Part shown: positions 1 to 11,616 of the stretch, piece by piece
Layout: each line of letters starts with the position of its first letter
How positions within the stretch are numbered: the stretch's first letter is position 1
NCBI GenBank assembly: GCA_025201365.1
Contig: JAIXMF010000010.1
Location: 372,001-436,000 of the forward strand
Reading direction: 5' to 3'
Length of the DNA stretch: 64,000 nt
Origin: Syncephalis plumigaleata
Lineage: Eukaryota; Zoopagomycota; Zoopagomycetes; Zoopagales; Piptocephalidaceae
Notes under the pieces: generated by a model
Databases searched by the model: none
Seen by the model: only the letters and a program-made list of their open reading frames with translations
What the model was told of the DNA's origin: nothing
Position numbers and translations under genes: made by a program

Positions 1-713
1 CGTGTCTTTGTACCATTGACCATTGGTGGTGGTATACGTGATCTAGTTGAGCCTGATGGTACGGCACGATCAGCACTAGAGGTGGCGGTGCCTATTTTCG
101 ATCTGGTGCCGATAAAGTATCCATCGGTGGTGATGCGGTATTTGCGGCAGAAGCCTATTGGAATAGCAATCGACAGTGTACGGGCACATCAGCTATTGAA
201 CAGATTTCTAAAATATACGGCGCACAAGCCGTTGTTGTGTCGGTGGATCCACGTCGTGTCTACGTGGATTCACCGGAAGCCGTTAGCGCTGCTCATCGTG
301 ACAATGTGGTACCGGCCAATCCTCATGGTCCCAACGGTGAAGCCTGGTGTTGGTACCAGTGCACCGTGCGTGGTGGACGTGAAACTCGCGACATTGATGC
401 AAGACAATTGGCCATAGCGTCGGAGGCATTAGGTGCTGGCGAACTACTCGTAAACTGTGTCGATCAAGATGGAACTGGTCTAGGATTCGACCATGCATTG
501 TTGACCAATCTACGCAATGCCGTGCGCATTCCCATCGTCGCATCTAGTGGTGCTGGCTGCTCTGCTCACTTTGCCAACGTATTTAACGAGTGCAACGTAG
601 AAGCTGCATTGGCAGCAGGTATTTTCCATCGACGAGAAGTGGCCATTGAAGAGGTCAAGGCTCATTTGCGTGATAGCAACATTATCGTACGTAATGCAGA
701 GTTGCCTATTTAG
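1..713 (+). CDS. HIS7: Imidazole glycerol phosphate synthase, HisF (cyclase) end, partial
   Basis: The window opens inside this gene, so only the C-terminal cyclase half is present. In fungi HIS7 is a glutamine amidotransferase fused to HisF; it converts PRFAR plus glutamine-derived ammonia to imidazole glycerol phosphate and AICAR in histidine synthesis. Seen: frame 1 from base 1 reads the HisF motif TIGGGIRD, then after about base 92 another frame reads YFRSGADKVSIGGD, AQAVVVSVDPRRVY, VNCVDQDGTGLG (the catalytic Asp strand) and IVASSGAG, ending in NAELPI and TAG at 711-713. The frame changes near 88-93 and one base is missing relative to the family alignment (EVA-x-x-YFRSG). No intron signals fit there. 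Since the rest is well conserved, I read this as a one-base sequence loss in a working gene, but a real frameshift cannot be excluded. Confidence 0.93.
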
Positions 714-916
714 ATGAAGTAGCGATCATTACTGCTATTCTACCATTTTTCTTCTCTAATTATTCAATAACACACAATGATTACAAATTTACATGTTTAT
801 CCTCGTTTAATCCATTAAACATTACAAAATGTTCATATTAAAACAAGCGTTACGGGACAGATTAAGTAAGCATTTAGATTGCAAAATAGCCAAATATGCT
901 TTGAATGTTGCCCGTA

Positions 917-1901
917 TTATTTCGCAGTATTGATTTGAGATAGGTGTAACATGCGATTCGTTTTAACATGGTGTTTTCTCCTGAATTTAACACGATTACG
1001 ACAACAATGACTGGTCAGTATTGTTGTAACAATGGCCCTAGTCATAATGGTTAGATTGTGTTTGCAATTAGTTGTACAAGAGTGCTTCTTACCAGTCCAT
1101 AATAAATAAAATATCCTGATTAATTAATTTAACTTGAGAAATAATGAGAAGAGCACAAGTGATATTGCATAGCAAGGCTAAGCACATTGTTTGTATGCCT
1201 TCACGCGCTAGACGTTTCCATAAGTCGGAGCCGTATAGCTGATATTGCTTGTAAGCTACGTAGCAGAATATAGTAGAGAATACTATGTTGAATGGGATAT
1301 TGATAGCCACCCAATACCACAGTATAAAAGATGGATAGTACATGGTACATCCAAGATTTGATTCTATCCTAATGAAGCTGTGAGATATTAAAATAAACGG
1401 GTAAGCAATCTGTGGCAGCGTCAATAGAACTCCAACGTATAGAACCCATTTACGCTTCATTAGCACCAGGTACGCCTTATGAAGTAGTATTAGATTGTTG
1501 CAAAGTATAGAAATGCCTAAAGCGACATCCATTCCCCAGACGGTTATGCGGCAGGTGAGATTCCTCGCTAGCGGCATCAATAAATAGACCATTGCCATTA
1601 TTACACTAAAGAATGATGACGAGAAGCAGCACCACGAAGGCAATGTGCGTGACTTTGATATGAGCATCCTTGATGCCATAATGAAGTTTCGAGCAAATAG
1701 ATATATAATAAGTACACTAGATACGATTTCAATCTGCAGGCCAGTCAATCGTTTACGCTGCTCGAGCAGATCCCCTGATGCTGCCATGTAATAATCCGAG
1801 ATGCTGATTTCACCTGCTTCATGCACTGGAATGCCAGCTATCGTACTGGCATTCTTCATCCATCCTGTATTAGCGGGATCGTTGTAATCGAGACCTGGCA
1901 T
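917..1901 (-). CDS. Seven-transmembrane-type protein, paralogue A (2 exons)
   Basis: Complement of join(917..1037, 1093..1901), 309 residues. I do not recognise the family. The start chosen is the ATG at 1901 (MPGLDYNDPANTGWMKNAST), which aligns with copy B. A short polar N-terminus is followed by hydrophobic segments at roughly residues 55-75, 88-108, 115-145, 155-175, 192-220 and 232-255, and a seventh (AIVTTILTS) that is encoded only in exon 2. Conserved features among copies are DYYMAASGDLLEQRKRL, a Cys-Arg before TM3, LLHKAYLVLM and WKRLxREGIQTM. Exon 1 appears to end in a stop (GAC TGG TAA), but the same bases form a GTAAG donor. Splicing the 55-bp intron continues into a basic tail (SHCCRNRVKFRRK). 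Exon lengths (809 and 121 nt) are identical in copy B, which supports the model. A receptor-like role is only an inference from topology. Confidence 0.75.
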
Positions 1902-2362
1902 AGCGATGAGAATATTATACAAGAAAGAAGATAAATGAGATGTGAACAGACTACAATTTAGGAATTAAAAAATGGCCTGATCCCAATTCGCCGTTGCTAG
2001 ATTATAATTGCGGAGTGTACAACAACTAATAAGGCATGAAGTGGTCTTTGTAACATCCTGTTTCTTCATCAACAATATACACTAGTGCATTGTTAACAGA
2101 ATAGCGGTAGACGCAGTGGCCAACTGGTTTATGCATCACGCAGCAAAGACGACCACGTGTCACCAAGACGTGAATTGATGGTGGACAATGCCATGACTTA
2201 GTCTCGAATACCGTCACATATCAGTGTACTTGGTTGCCTTGTAGATCATACAAACGATAACGGTCATTCATTTGTACATACATTAATAGAATGGGATAAT
2301 CATTAATCCATGTATAATCAAGTTTAGTAATAAAATAAACATTTTGTATTAAGGCTATCATA
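1902..2362. other. Intergenic, between 7TM copies A and B
   Basis: AT-rich spacer holding the presumed promoter of copy A and the 3' end of copy B. A 63-codon open frame on the minus strand (2026-2217) contains several Cys residues but has no partner elsewhere and no domain I recognise. A short stretch near 2130 (around ATGCATCACGCAGCAAAG) resembles 3590-3610 upstream of copy B, so it may be a remnant of a duplicated upstream region. Confidence 0.4.
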
Positions 2363-3348
2363 TCATTTTACAGTATCAATCTCGGATAGATTGAATATAT
2401 AGCTTGTTTTGATGTGACGATCCACAGTGGATCTACTTCGATCACGACAACAATGGTTGGCCAGTATCGTAGTGACTACAGCCCTAATCATAGATGGTTA
2501 GATTGTGTTTGCAATTAGTTGCACAGGAGTGCTTCTTACCAGTCTATAATGTAGAATAGGTCCATATTAGCGCCATCAACATGAGAAATAACGATAATGA
2601 TACAGATTATATTGCATAGTAATGCTAGACACATTGTTTGTATACCCTCGCGCGTTAGTCGCTTCCATATGTCGGAACCGTATTGATGATACTGTTTGTA
2701 CGTAGTATGGCAGAAGATGGCAGAGAACAACACGTTCAATGGGATATTAATGGCCACCCAATACCATAATATGAAAGGTGGATAATTGGCCGTACACCCA
2801 AGTTCAGACTCTATCCTAATGAAGCTGTTATATATTATAATAAATGGATAAACAGCTTGCGGCAATGCCAGTGAAAATCCAACGTATAGAATCCATTTAC
2901 GCCGCATTAATACCAGGTACGCCTTATGAAGTAGTATTAGGTTGTTGAAGAGTATGGAAGCACTTATACCAACATCAATTCCCCAAACAGCTATCCGACA
3001 GGTGAGATTCCCCATTAGTAGCATCAGTAGGTAGATCGCTACCATTATTACGCCGGATGACGATGACAAGAAGGAGCACCATGAAGGCAGTGTATGTGGC
3101 TTTGCTATGAGCATCTTGGAAGATATAATGAGATTACGAGAAAATAAACATATGAGAAATATAACAACTAGGACTTCCACTTGCATGCCAGTCAATCGTT
3201 TACGCTGCTCGAGCAAATCTCCTGATGCTGCCATGTAATAATCCGTAATACTGAGTTCACCCGATGGATGTATTGGAATGCCAATTACTGTATCGGCATC
3301 CTCCATCCATCCTGTATTAACGGGATTGTTGTAGTCGAGAGCAGGCAT
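2363..3348 (-). CDS. Seven-transmembrane-type protein, paralogue B (2 exons)
   Basis: Complement of join(2363..2483, 2540..3348), 309 residues, the tandem sister of copy A in the same orientation. The ATG at 3348 gives MPALDYNNPVNTGWMEDADT. The same six hydrophobic stretches are present in exon 1, then exon 2 adds the seventh segment (AVVTTILANHCCRDR) and a basic tail. Exon sizes (809 and 121 nt) match copy A exactly; the intron is 56 bp. As in copy A, the first exon runs into an in-frame TAA that lies across the GTAAG donor. Most differences between A and B are conservative changes inside membrane segments, which suggests both are under selection. Function unknown; a chemoreceptor- or transporter-like role is speculation from topology. 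Confidence 0.75.
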
Positions 3349-3755
3349 AGTGATAATAATAATAATAATAATAATATGAACATGTATATATATATAAGTG
3401 TGTATTAAGGAAATAAAAGAGACGTAGCTGTGCTATTTCTCCTTGATTAAATGGCAACATGGTCAAAAGCTGGTGCATGGGCTTTTTTGCCCGGGCACGT
3501 ATCATGTCGTGTTGAACAGTATCCGGTTTTTTGTCGAGTGGCATTGCCTATATTAACGTTATGCATGCGTCCGTGATTCTAGACCGATTTATGCGTCACG
3601 CTGCAAAGTAGCCATGAGGCGTGTAAACGAGCAAAGTCGGCGTGGCCACTCAATATTATCAGGTGCAAGTTATTCCGAATACAGAGCTACATTGACAGCC
3701 TTATGAAACGAACAATCCGTGAGGATATGCAGACATTGTTGTACACGCACGTATT
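3349..3755. other. Intergenic with a TAA microsatellite
   Basis: Upstream region of 7TM copy B, starting with a (TAA)n run at about 3354-3376 directly before its ATG, then an (AT)n-type run. A 75-codon minus-strand frame (3317-3544) begins MPLDKKPDTVQHDMIRARAK but runs into microsatellite translation and into the 7TM gene, so I do not call it. Confidence 0.5.
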
Positions 3756-5161
3756 TTATTTCCATACTATAACATTTCCATCAAATGACGCAGATAGTAA
3801 GCCGACTTCTTTGGGATGAGTGGCTACGAATGATACGACATTGTTGTGTCCCTTTAATCTTCTTACTTCGTTACCCTAGTCATCATCGAGATTAGTGCAA
3901 CAGGGCGCTAACTCGATATTACTACACTACCTCAAGTAATCCCAAAATAGAATGGATCCGTCTTCCGACCCACTTATCACGTGCGTGTCCATTGGCGTGA
4001 GACAGCTGCGTAAACGATACTCCTTGTGTTGATGCCCGGAATACCTGGATTGCCAGCAATGATCAATACCCGTTCTATCTTGTAGTAATAGCTAAGCGGA
4101 CAACACTTACTCGTTAAGTAGACCTCCATTCTCCTTGTCCAACAGGCGTATCCGTGCATCTAACGTGCCCACCAATACACAATTGCCATCACTCGTAAAG
4201 TTGACCGAAGTAACCGGATCTAGAATGGTTGTGTACCATTTCAGTACTCGTCTTTGCCCTCTACTCAATCCGATAAACAAAATAACTCACGTCCAATCTC
4301 ATCCGTGTTAAGCTGTCCCATTCGCAAGTCGTAGCAGCGCACCTTGCCATCCACGGAACCAGTCAATACCTCATGACTAGATACTACCAAGGAGGCAACG
4401 CTATCTTTGGCATCTTTTAGTATCTGAATAGGTGCACGCGATGCAGCACTATATGAAATCAGCATAGCACAGTATCATGGTAATAAGCAGCAAGTTAGAC
4501 GATATAAGCAATGCCAATGGATACGTTCAACTTACCGGAGATCCCATGCTCGTACTGTGGCATCATAAGAACCTATAGATATATATATGACGATAATTGG
4601 TATGATAAACGAGTAAACACGCAAGTTATAATTCTATGCTTTACCACTAAATAGCACCGTGGCATCGGCATTAAATCCGACGCAATTCACTCGCTAATAC
4701 ATCCAGTTAATTGGATCATATTTGCATATTTATAAGGAGAAATACTAATATCTTACCTGAAGATGGCCGGAATATCGACGAGTTACGTGACCAGCTGTGA
4801 CATCCCATAGAAACACGGTACGATCACCACCACATGAAGCGAAACGACTATTGTCATAGGAGCTGAACAATACGCTGACATTAATAGACTGATCTAACGC
4901 AAACTACTGCTACTGCTACTGCTACTGCTAATACTGTTACTATTACCTGCAAATATCATATACTTCCCAGCCATGAGCACTATACTTTTGAATGAATTTA
5001 CCACTTGCTGGATTCCATAGTCGAACGTCTTTGTCTTGTCCACCCGTCAAACAATACGCGCCGTCTACTGTATAACGAGCGACATTAACCGCACCTCTAT
5101 GTCCTTGTAGTGTATGTAGCTTTTGATTAGGTAAGGGTAGAGGAGCTTGACTCGAAGACAT
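3756..5161 (-). CDS. WD40-repeat protein, WDR83/MORG1 type
   Basis: Complement of join(3756..3875, 3931..4044, 4111..4219, 4291..4448, 4536..4572, 4645..4693, 4757..4862, 4947..5161), about 302 residues like animal WDR83 (315). WDR83 is a seven-bladed propeller that acts as a MAPK-module scaffold and is found in spliceosomes. Seen: exon 1 MSSSQAPLPLPNQKLHTLQG then DGAYCLTGGQDKDVRLWNP; later SYDNSRFASCGGDRTVFLWD, VASLVVSSHEVLTGSVDGKV, RCYDLRMGQL (diagnostic for WDR83), VTSVNFTSDGNCVLVGTLDA, GHQHKEYRLRSCL and a final blade ending SASFDGNVIVWK. All junctions join in frame except the last, where one base is lacking at the acceptor near 3875 (total coding length is one short of a multiple of three). 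I read this as a sequence error. Confidence 0.9.
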
Positions 5162-5247
5162 GACGAATAAGTAAAGGCAAGGGATAAAACATTGATCAAT
5201 AATAATGATAATAATAATGGCTTTAATAAAAATAAAGAGTAATAGTA

Positions 5248-7913
5248 CTATTTAGTCTTTCCACGATGAGTCAGTTTCATGAATAGAAAGGCGATACAAT
5301 TCCAAGCAATTGTGATCAAGGCTAGCATGATCAGAGAATAGTTATAATTCTTTAGATCGTAGTTGTGTGGTAGTTGATCCGCGTGAATCTCCTCGAATGG
5401 ACGTGCGGCCACTTCCTTAATAAATAGCGCTTCAATGGCGTAGCGTGGTGCGGATATCTTCCATAGCCAGCGTATATAGTTGTACGTATCATCGGTGTTG
5501 ACATCGTGCAAATCTGGAATGACACCCGAGAGAACAATAGCCCATGCCAGAGCAAATGCCGTGCCCACTAGACCGACCGTCTCCTTCTTGACAATCATCG
5601 AGATAAAGTAGCCCATGGCAAAGGCGACAAAGTATAGCATCACGATAATGCCAAAAATGTAGACGTAGCTACTTCGATACGGGAAGAAGATGATGAACGA
5701 GAGCGAGAAGCATAAGGCGGCGATGAGACAACGCGGTAGATCGGCCACCACTTTAGCCAGGTAATATGGAATGGACCGCATGCCAGCTGCGGTATCACGC
5801 CAGAAGACAACCTTTTCATTACCGAATGTGGCGGCACCCACACTAATACCAGAGAATAGAACGCCTAGCGACATGAATACGCCCACTTCGGCAATGTGAT
5901 CGGTTGGCGTGTTACACTGATACTGCAGGGCAATAGGTGCGATATTACAGATCGATCGAGGTTGTCGTCCAAGATAGTCGAATTGTCGCGATGCAATACT
6001 AATAAATGCACCACAGCCGAGATGTAGCAACTGATCGTAAATGAACTGACCTTGCGATCGATAGATTTGCATCCAGGCTCGCTTTGAGCACAGCCAGAAC
6101 ACGACGAAGGCATTGGGCGTAGAACGAACCGGATCACTTCGACAAAAGATGATGGTGGAAAAGAGGAAGCCAAAGAATTCCGACAAAACATCCACCACGT
6201 AATAGTAGGCATCGTTCAGACCGGCCCAGGCTGCCCTGACAAACTCGGACAAGAGCCCGCCGAATCCACGTCCCTCCTCGTCCCGCGTGTCGATATCCAA
6301 TCTAGCACCATTTTCCATAATGGACATACGATGGAATTTACCACCACTGGACGATGGTGTAAATGGTTCCTCGCCACGTTCAAATCGTTCCCAATACGTG
6401 AAAAGATCTTTTGGATGGAAATCGGCCGTAAATGCCGAGCGTACCTTACCCGACGTGACGCCAATGTAGAAATCGGCCGGATTCTCGTCAGGTGGACACG
6501 TAAAACCGATACGATGGAAGTAGTCGAGTGCCTTGTCGCGAGGACCGAAATAAACGACACGTCCACCCTTACCGAGCACAAGAGATCGTCGAATTGATTG
6601 AACGCTTGCGGTGATGGCGAATGAATGACCGCTGCCACTGTTAATCGTTGTTTATGCGCAATATTACGCAAGAGCGAGCATACTTCATAGGAGGTGGCCG
6701 AATCCAATCCTGAGGTCGGTTCATCGAGGAAGAGTACAGATGGATTGGCCACCAGTTCCATACCGATATTGACACGTTTACGCTGTCCACCCGATATACC
6801 ACGCGTTTCTTCATCGCCAATGATACTGTCCATGACGTGTCCCAATTCGAGATACTCGATGGTCTCGAGCACCTTCTTCTTCTTGGCATGCAACGGTAAT
6901 TCGGCCGGCAATCGCATTAACGCGGAATGAATCAGAATATCACGTACGGTCAACTCGCGTAGCATCACATCCTCTTGCGGTACGAATCCAATCAATTTGT
7001 TGTATTTACTTAATGCCTCGCTAACACCGTTAATTCTCACTTGACCACTTGTACGTCTTGCCTTGCCCGTAAGCAATGACACAAAGGTCGTTTTACCGGC
7101 ACCGGATGGACCAAGAATGGCACAGCAACGAGACGACTTCAACTCGCCCGATACACCACGCATAATCTCCACGCCCGACGGTAGGACTAGACCGAGATCC
7201 GTGAAACTAATATCGAATGTACGCTCCACCTGGCCCATGTCCACGTTGGCCGATTCATCCTGTGCACCATAGCCATACTGCAGCAAGTGTTGATACTTTG
7301 ATTGTTTAATGCTGTCTCTACGATTTTTAACGGCAAATATTGCTGCAATCACTAATACCAGCGCGAGAAACAGACCGAATACACCGAGTTTCGAGACAGT
7401 CTTTGATCCTTCCGGACATGACGCTAGAAAGTGGCATCCTTGTGTCTCGGCGCTGCCTTGCGGACAAAACTTGCCCTTTGGACAAATACGAATGGTCGAG
7501 GGATCGGGACAGTAGTAGCCGGCACAGCAATACAACGGTTGTGCCGTATTCTCTGGACAATAAAGCCCTTGGGACATCTTTCCTGCTTCCCTTGCGCCAT
7601 ACAAAAGGAGCCCCGTGGACAGTTCCAACTAATGGGTGAACCACTGCCTGGTTGCGGTGTAGATAAGAATTTACATGGTGATGGATATTTCTAGGTAACA
7701 ATAATCAGAAACGATCTATCTAATCGATGTTCATGTTCTCCTTATACTTACCGCAGTTTCTGGTGACTCGATATACTTGAAGGAATTAATGAATGATTCA
7801 GGGTCAAAACCACCAACGGAATTCTGCGCATTAGTGACCACTGTCGTGGCTACAAGTGCCGTACCGATAAATAAAATGCTTCGCCATAGCGAATAACCAC
7901 GCTTTGTATTCAT
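5248..7913 (-). CDS. ABCG-type half transporter with Cys-rich ectodomain
   Basis: Complement of join(5248..7690, 7752..7913), about 868 residues. The ATG at 7913 begins MNTKRGYSLWRS followed by a hydrophobic signal peptide ending near TNAQ. A lumenal/extracellular Cys-rich block follows (CPRGSFC, CPENTAQPLYCCAGYYCPD, CPKGKFC), then one membrane segment (LGVFGLFLALVLVIAAIFAV). The nucleotide-binding domain shows Walker A GPSGAGKTT, a Q-loop region VPQEDVML, signature ISGGQRKRV and Walker B VLFLDEPTSGLD. The C-terminal half carries an ABC2-type domain with about five or six helices (SLGVLFSGISVGAATF, YYLAKVVADLPRCLIAAL). This layout matches yeast Adp1 and plant ABCG24/28-like proteins; the substrate is unknown. 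The frame slips by a missing base at two places, near 7575 and near 6583; both lie in well-conserved sequence. The start lies next to simple repeats at 7930-7975. Confidence 0.9.
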
Positions 7914-9672
7914 GATAAGCACCGCTTATCATAATATATGCGTATGCGTATATGCGTATGTGCGTGAGTGTGTGTCAAGACTGGTATGTTTACCATACAA
8001 TATAAATGAGAAATGAAATGGATAGTCACTTCTTTACACTAGGCAGCTTGAGAAGGACCCTTGTAATGTAAAAGTATCTGGTCAATAGTTGACCTTGCAA
8101 TAATGGTATCCGATAGGCAAGCAAGTAGACCAGATGTATATATAAATATGAGCTATTATACTATACTATACTATTGCTTAATAGAGCTAATGCTATAACG
8201 CTAAGCGCGATGTAAGATGATGAGAACCGTGCTATGAAAGAGAGAGAAAAGAAGAAGAGGAGGAGGAGTATAACACGCTTATGGTATAACCACGCATACA
8301 CTGATACTTTTATAAGTGATAACAACGAGAGATACAAATGAATGTCCGAATAAGAAAAAGGAGACACTGCTAGTTTGTATCGAGAATTCAAAGGTGCTAT
8401 TTAAAGCCCTTTAGCAATGATCAATCCATACAAGGCGTGGTTAACATTCCGTGCGCTTAGCGTTGAACTACTAAGAATAGATGATGGATGAATGAATAAC
8501 AAACATATTCACCGGCCATCTAACTGGATGTCCTTATACATCCATGAAAGGTCGGCATGCTGAAATGAAGTAGAGAAACTACACAATCAATGCGGCATCA
8601 ATTATATCCTTGTTGTTGACACGCATGGTCAAGTGTTTTATTATAATTCAACAAAGGAAGGCTGGTTACAACCAATTCTCCTGCAATATGTCAATGCGTT
8701 CGTAACTAGTTCATGTATCAATGCAGCAGGATGTTAGCCATTATTACGCATGCTACATTATACTGGAACTAGAGTAAAGCGAGATGTTTGATATAAGAGA
8801 TACAGTAATAAGGATGATAAACTCTAGCTGGGTTACTTCTATTTTTTGATGTGGAGTCTACGATCCAGTCTCCGACTTGGCTTGACCTGATTCGAATTAG
8901 GCAAACTCAGAAATCATCATTGTCTGTCTGTGTGTGTGTATAGGTAGACCAGTAATTGCGACCATGAATGATGTGATGCCCACGTCAACGTACAAGTCTA
9001 CTCTGGCTTGTAATGCGCGAGTGTGTGCGCGTTTCTTCTCTTTACAATCCCGTAACCATCTATTACTTACTCATCTCGTTTAACCGTCAACTCTTTAGTT
9101 TACTGTGTCTATTATTGCACATACGTTCTCTGTTCTCGCTCACTTGTCTATTCGCAGGGTGCATATTTACTCAAATACCGAGTAGCGTGGTGGAGGAGTG
9201 CAGACTATCCTTTGGTGTACCAAGGAAGCATATTCTTCCGTCGTGACCAACCACGACATACGCACACATACGCACATACGCACACACACACACATACACA
9301 CATAACTGTGGTCATCACACTTTCTTATTCTTACTTCCTTTCGCCCTCTCTCGCTTATTCGCTTACTCTCTCGCTCTCTCACACACACACGCACCTCAAC
9401 CCAACTCTTTCCTCTTCATCTTTCATTTCGATAGTCGAACCATTCGACTTCGGGATCCGCCGATCGAACTTAAGGTATGTTAATAAAAAAGCAAGATGAT
9501 GCTCGTGAGGACGTGAGATGATGAAGCACATCTTTTCGTGATCATAAAACAGTATCGAGTCTTTACCTTTTTGCTTTTATGCCATCGGATAGCTATCCTA
9601 TCGCTTTATTATATAGAAAGATGCTAATTCATATTGCATTATTAGATAGTGTTATAGTCGTTTACTTATACT
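7914..9672. other. Intergenic, divergent promoter region of ABCG and PP2A genes
   Basis: About 1.8 kb with no gene I can support. It holds TATGCG/GTGT repeats just upstream of the ABCG start, purine-rich tracts near 8240-8270, a (CA)n patch at 9260-9310 and CT-rich sequence at 9340-9420 just before the PP2A gene. A possible 5'-UTR intron of the PP2A gene (donor GTATGT at about 9474) would explain the gap between the CT-rich tract and the PP2A ATG. Confidence 0.5.
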
Positions 9673-10975
9673 ATGAGCATGGAAGCAACCGCGACAGAGG
9701 CGCCGATTAACGCCGTGGCTCCCTCGGTAGTTCCTGGGGGAGACGTCGACAATGTAGATGCCTGGATTGCCATGCTAGAACAGTGCAAACTGCTTTCAGA
9801 AAATGATGTAAAAAAGCTATGCGACAAGGTAAGATGACTACTGCTGCTATTACTACTAGTATGATCTTGATTATATCTATCTATCCATTGATGAATATAC
9901 GCCATTCTTGTACCAATGCTACTATCCACTAACTAATCAACTTTCATTGTTGTGATTCGATTTAATTTGAATAGGCACGCGAAGTATTGATGACAGAATC
10001 CAATGTACAACCTGTACGGTGCCCGGTCACCGTATGCGGTGATATCCACGGTCAACTGCATGATTTGCAGGAATTGTTCCGCATTGGTGGTAACTGTCCC
10101 GATACCAACTATTTGTTTATGGGAGATTACGTGGATCGTGGCTACTACTCGGTCGAGACGGTAACGCTCTTGGTGGCCATGAAGGTGCGCTATCGTGATC
10201 GTGTCACTATTCTACGTGGTAATCACGAGTCGCGTCAAATCACACAAGTGTACGGCTTCTACGATGAATGTCTGCGTAAATACGGCAATGCCAATGTCTG
10301 GAAATACTTTACCGATCTATTCGACTATCTTCCACTCACAGCGCTCATTGATGATCAGGTATGTTTTATCCACCGCCGCACACTACGATATACGTAATCG
10401 TAGACCACCACCCAATAATACTAACCGCACGAGTAGATCTTCTGTCTACACGGTGGTCTCTCGCCATCAATCGACACGCTGGATCATGTCCGAGCTCTTG
10501 ATCGTATCCAGGAGGTACCTCACGAAGGACCAATGTGCGATCTGTTATGGTCCGATCCCGATGACCGTAGTGGTTGGGGCATTTCACCGCGTGGTGCCGG
10601 CTACACGTTTGGACAGGATATTTCCGAGTCGTTCAATCACAACAACGGCCTTAATCTTATTGCACGCGCACATCAACTGGTGATGGAGGGCTACAACTGG
10701 ACACAAGATCAAAATGTTGTAACTATTTTCAGCGCACCAAACTATTGTTATCGATGTGGCAACCAGGCTGCCATTATGGAAATTGACGAGCGAATGAAGT
10801 ATACATTGTAAGTGACATGCGCATCATCGTAGAAAGAAAGAAAGAAAATAACGATTCATCTTACTAATTGATATCATGTTTATTCATCTATTCATGATCT
10901 AGCTTGCAATTCGATCCCGCGCCACGTAAGGGAGAACCTCATGTGACGCGTCGTACACCGGACTACTTCTTGTAG
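9673..10975 (+). CDS. Serine/threonine protein phosphatase PP2A, catalytic subunit
   Basis: join(9673..9828, 9975..10358, 10437..10807, 10903..10975), 327 residues, all junctions in frame. This is the catalytic C subunit of PP2A, a cytosolic/nuclear metallophosphatase that works with scaffold (A) and regulatory (B) subunits. Seen: [18 protein letters not shown] (metal-binding GDxHG), [14 protein letters not shown] (GDxVDRG), [20 protein letters not shown] (GNHE), [40 protein letters not shown], and the C-terminal TPDYFL that separates PP2A from PP4 and PP6 and is the site of Leu carboxymethylation. The N-terminal 25 residues are an Ala/Val-rich extension ([17 protein letters not shown]) longer than usual. 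Introns are 146, 78 and 95 bp. Confidence 0.97.
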
Positions 10976-11616
10976 CGTTGTGCACATTCTAATACATTAT
11001 TTCGCTTGTTTATGGTGTAAGCTATTGGACTAGGCAAATGAAAGTATATTTTAAAGTTTCTAGTTACAAAAAGAAGTTACCGCCAATAGTAAATAAACAT
11101 TGGCGTTTACAGTGGTAAATACGTGTGATAGATAAATACGCCGCCGCCAATAACCATATAAATTGTAAATTGTCGTAAAATGGTCAAGTCATTCTATTTC
11201 TGAACCAGATAATGTAATCAGTGTATAATAGTATACAATAGGTGAATGCACAATAAAGGCAATGTAGAGTATAACAGCGGTGGTTACATGAAACGCTCTG
11301 GTGGTCTTACCATGCATGGCGTTTCCACTACCATGTGATGCATAAACACAAGACTTACGTTACTAGTGCTCCATGAAATATTCGGCACTACGTAATTTAG
11401 CGAGAAGGGAAAAAACAGGATTTTCATGCTACCTCGAGCCTTTATCTGTCTAGTAGCTAATCACTCCATTGTACAATAAAGGCAACCAGTGCTCCCCTCC
11501 CCGCGCACCATCCTGTTGTTTAATTTTCAAACAACGGTCCGTTCGCTTCTTTTTTTTCTAACACTTTTGCGTTACTCTATTATATCTATTGTATTGCTGT
11601 TGCTATCATCATCACT
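10976..11616. other. Intergenic between PP2A and 7TM copy C
   Basis: AT-rich, no supported gene. It contains the PP2A 3' region, two near-identical CAATAAAGGCAA words (about 11250 and 11474), and a short imperfect inverted repeat with arms GAAACGC/GCGTTTC at about 11290-11325. The 90 bp before the copy C ATG is pyrimidine-rich (T8 tract near 11550), a common pattern upstream of genes in this window. Confidence 0.45.

Noticed and set aside
2026-2217. 63-codon Cys-containing minus-strand frame between 7TM copies
   Set aside because: No signal peptide, no homologue, and the length is expected by chance in this base composition.
3317-3544. 75-codon frame starting MPLDKKPDTVQHD
   Set aside because: Its second half is translation of a TAA/TAT microsatellite and it overlaps the 7TM copy B gene in another frame.
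11290-11325. Short GAAACGC inverted repeat as a transposon
   Set aside because: Only 7-bp arms, no target duplication and no second copy seen in the window.
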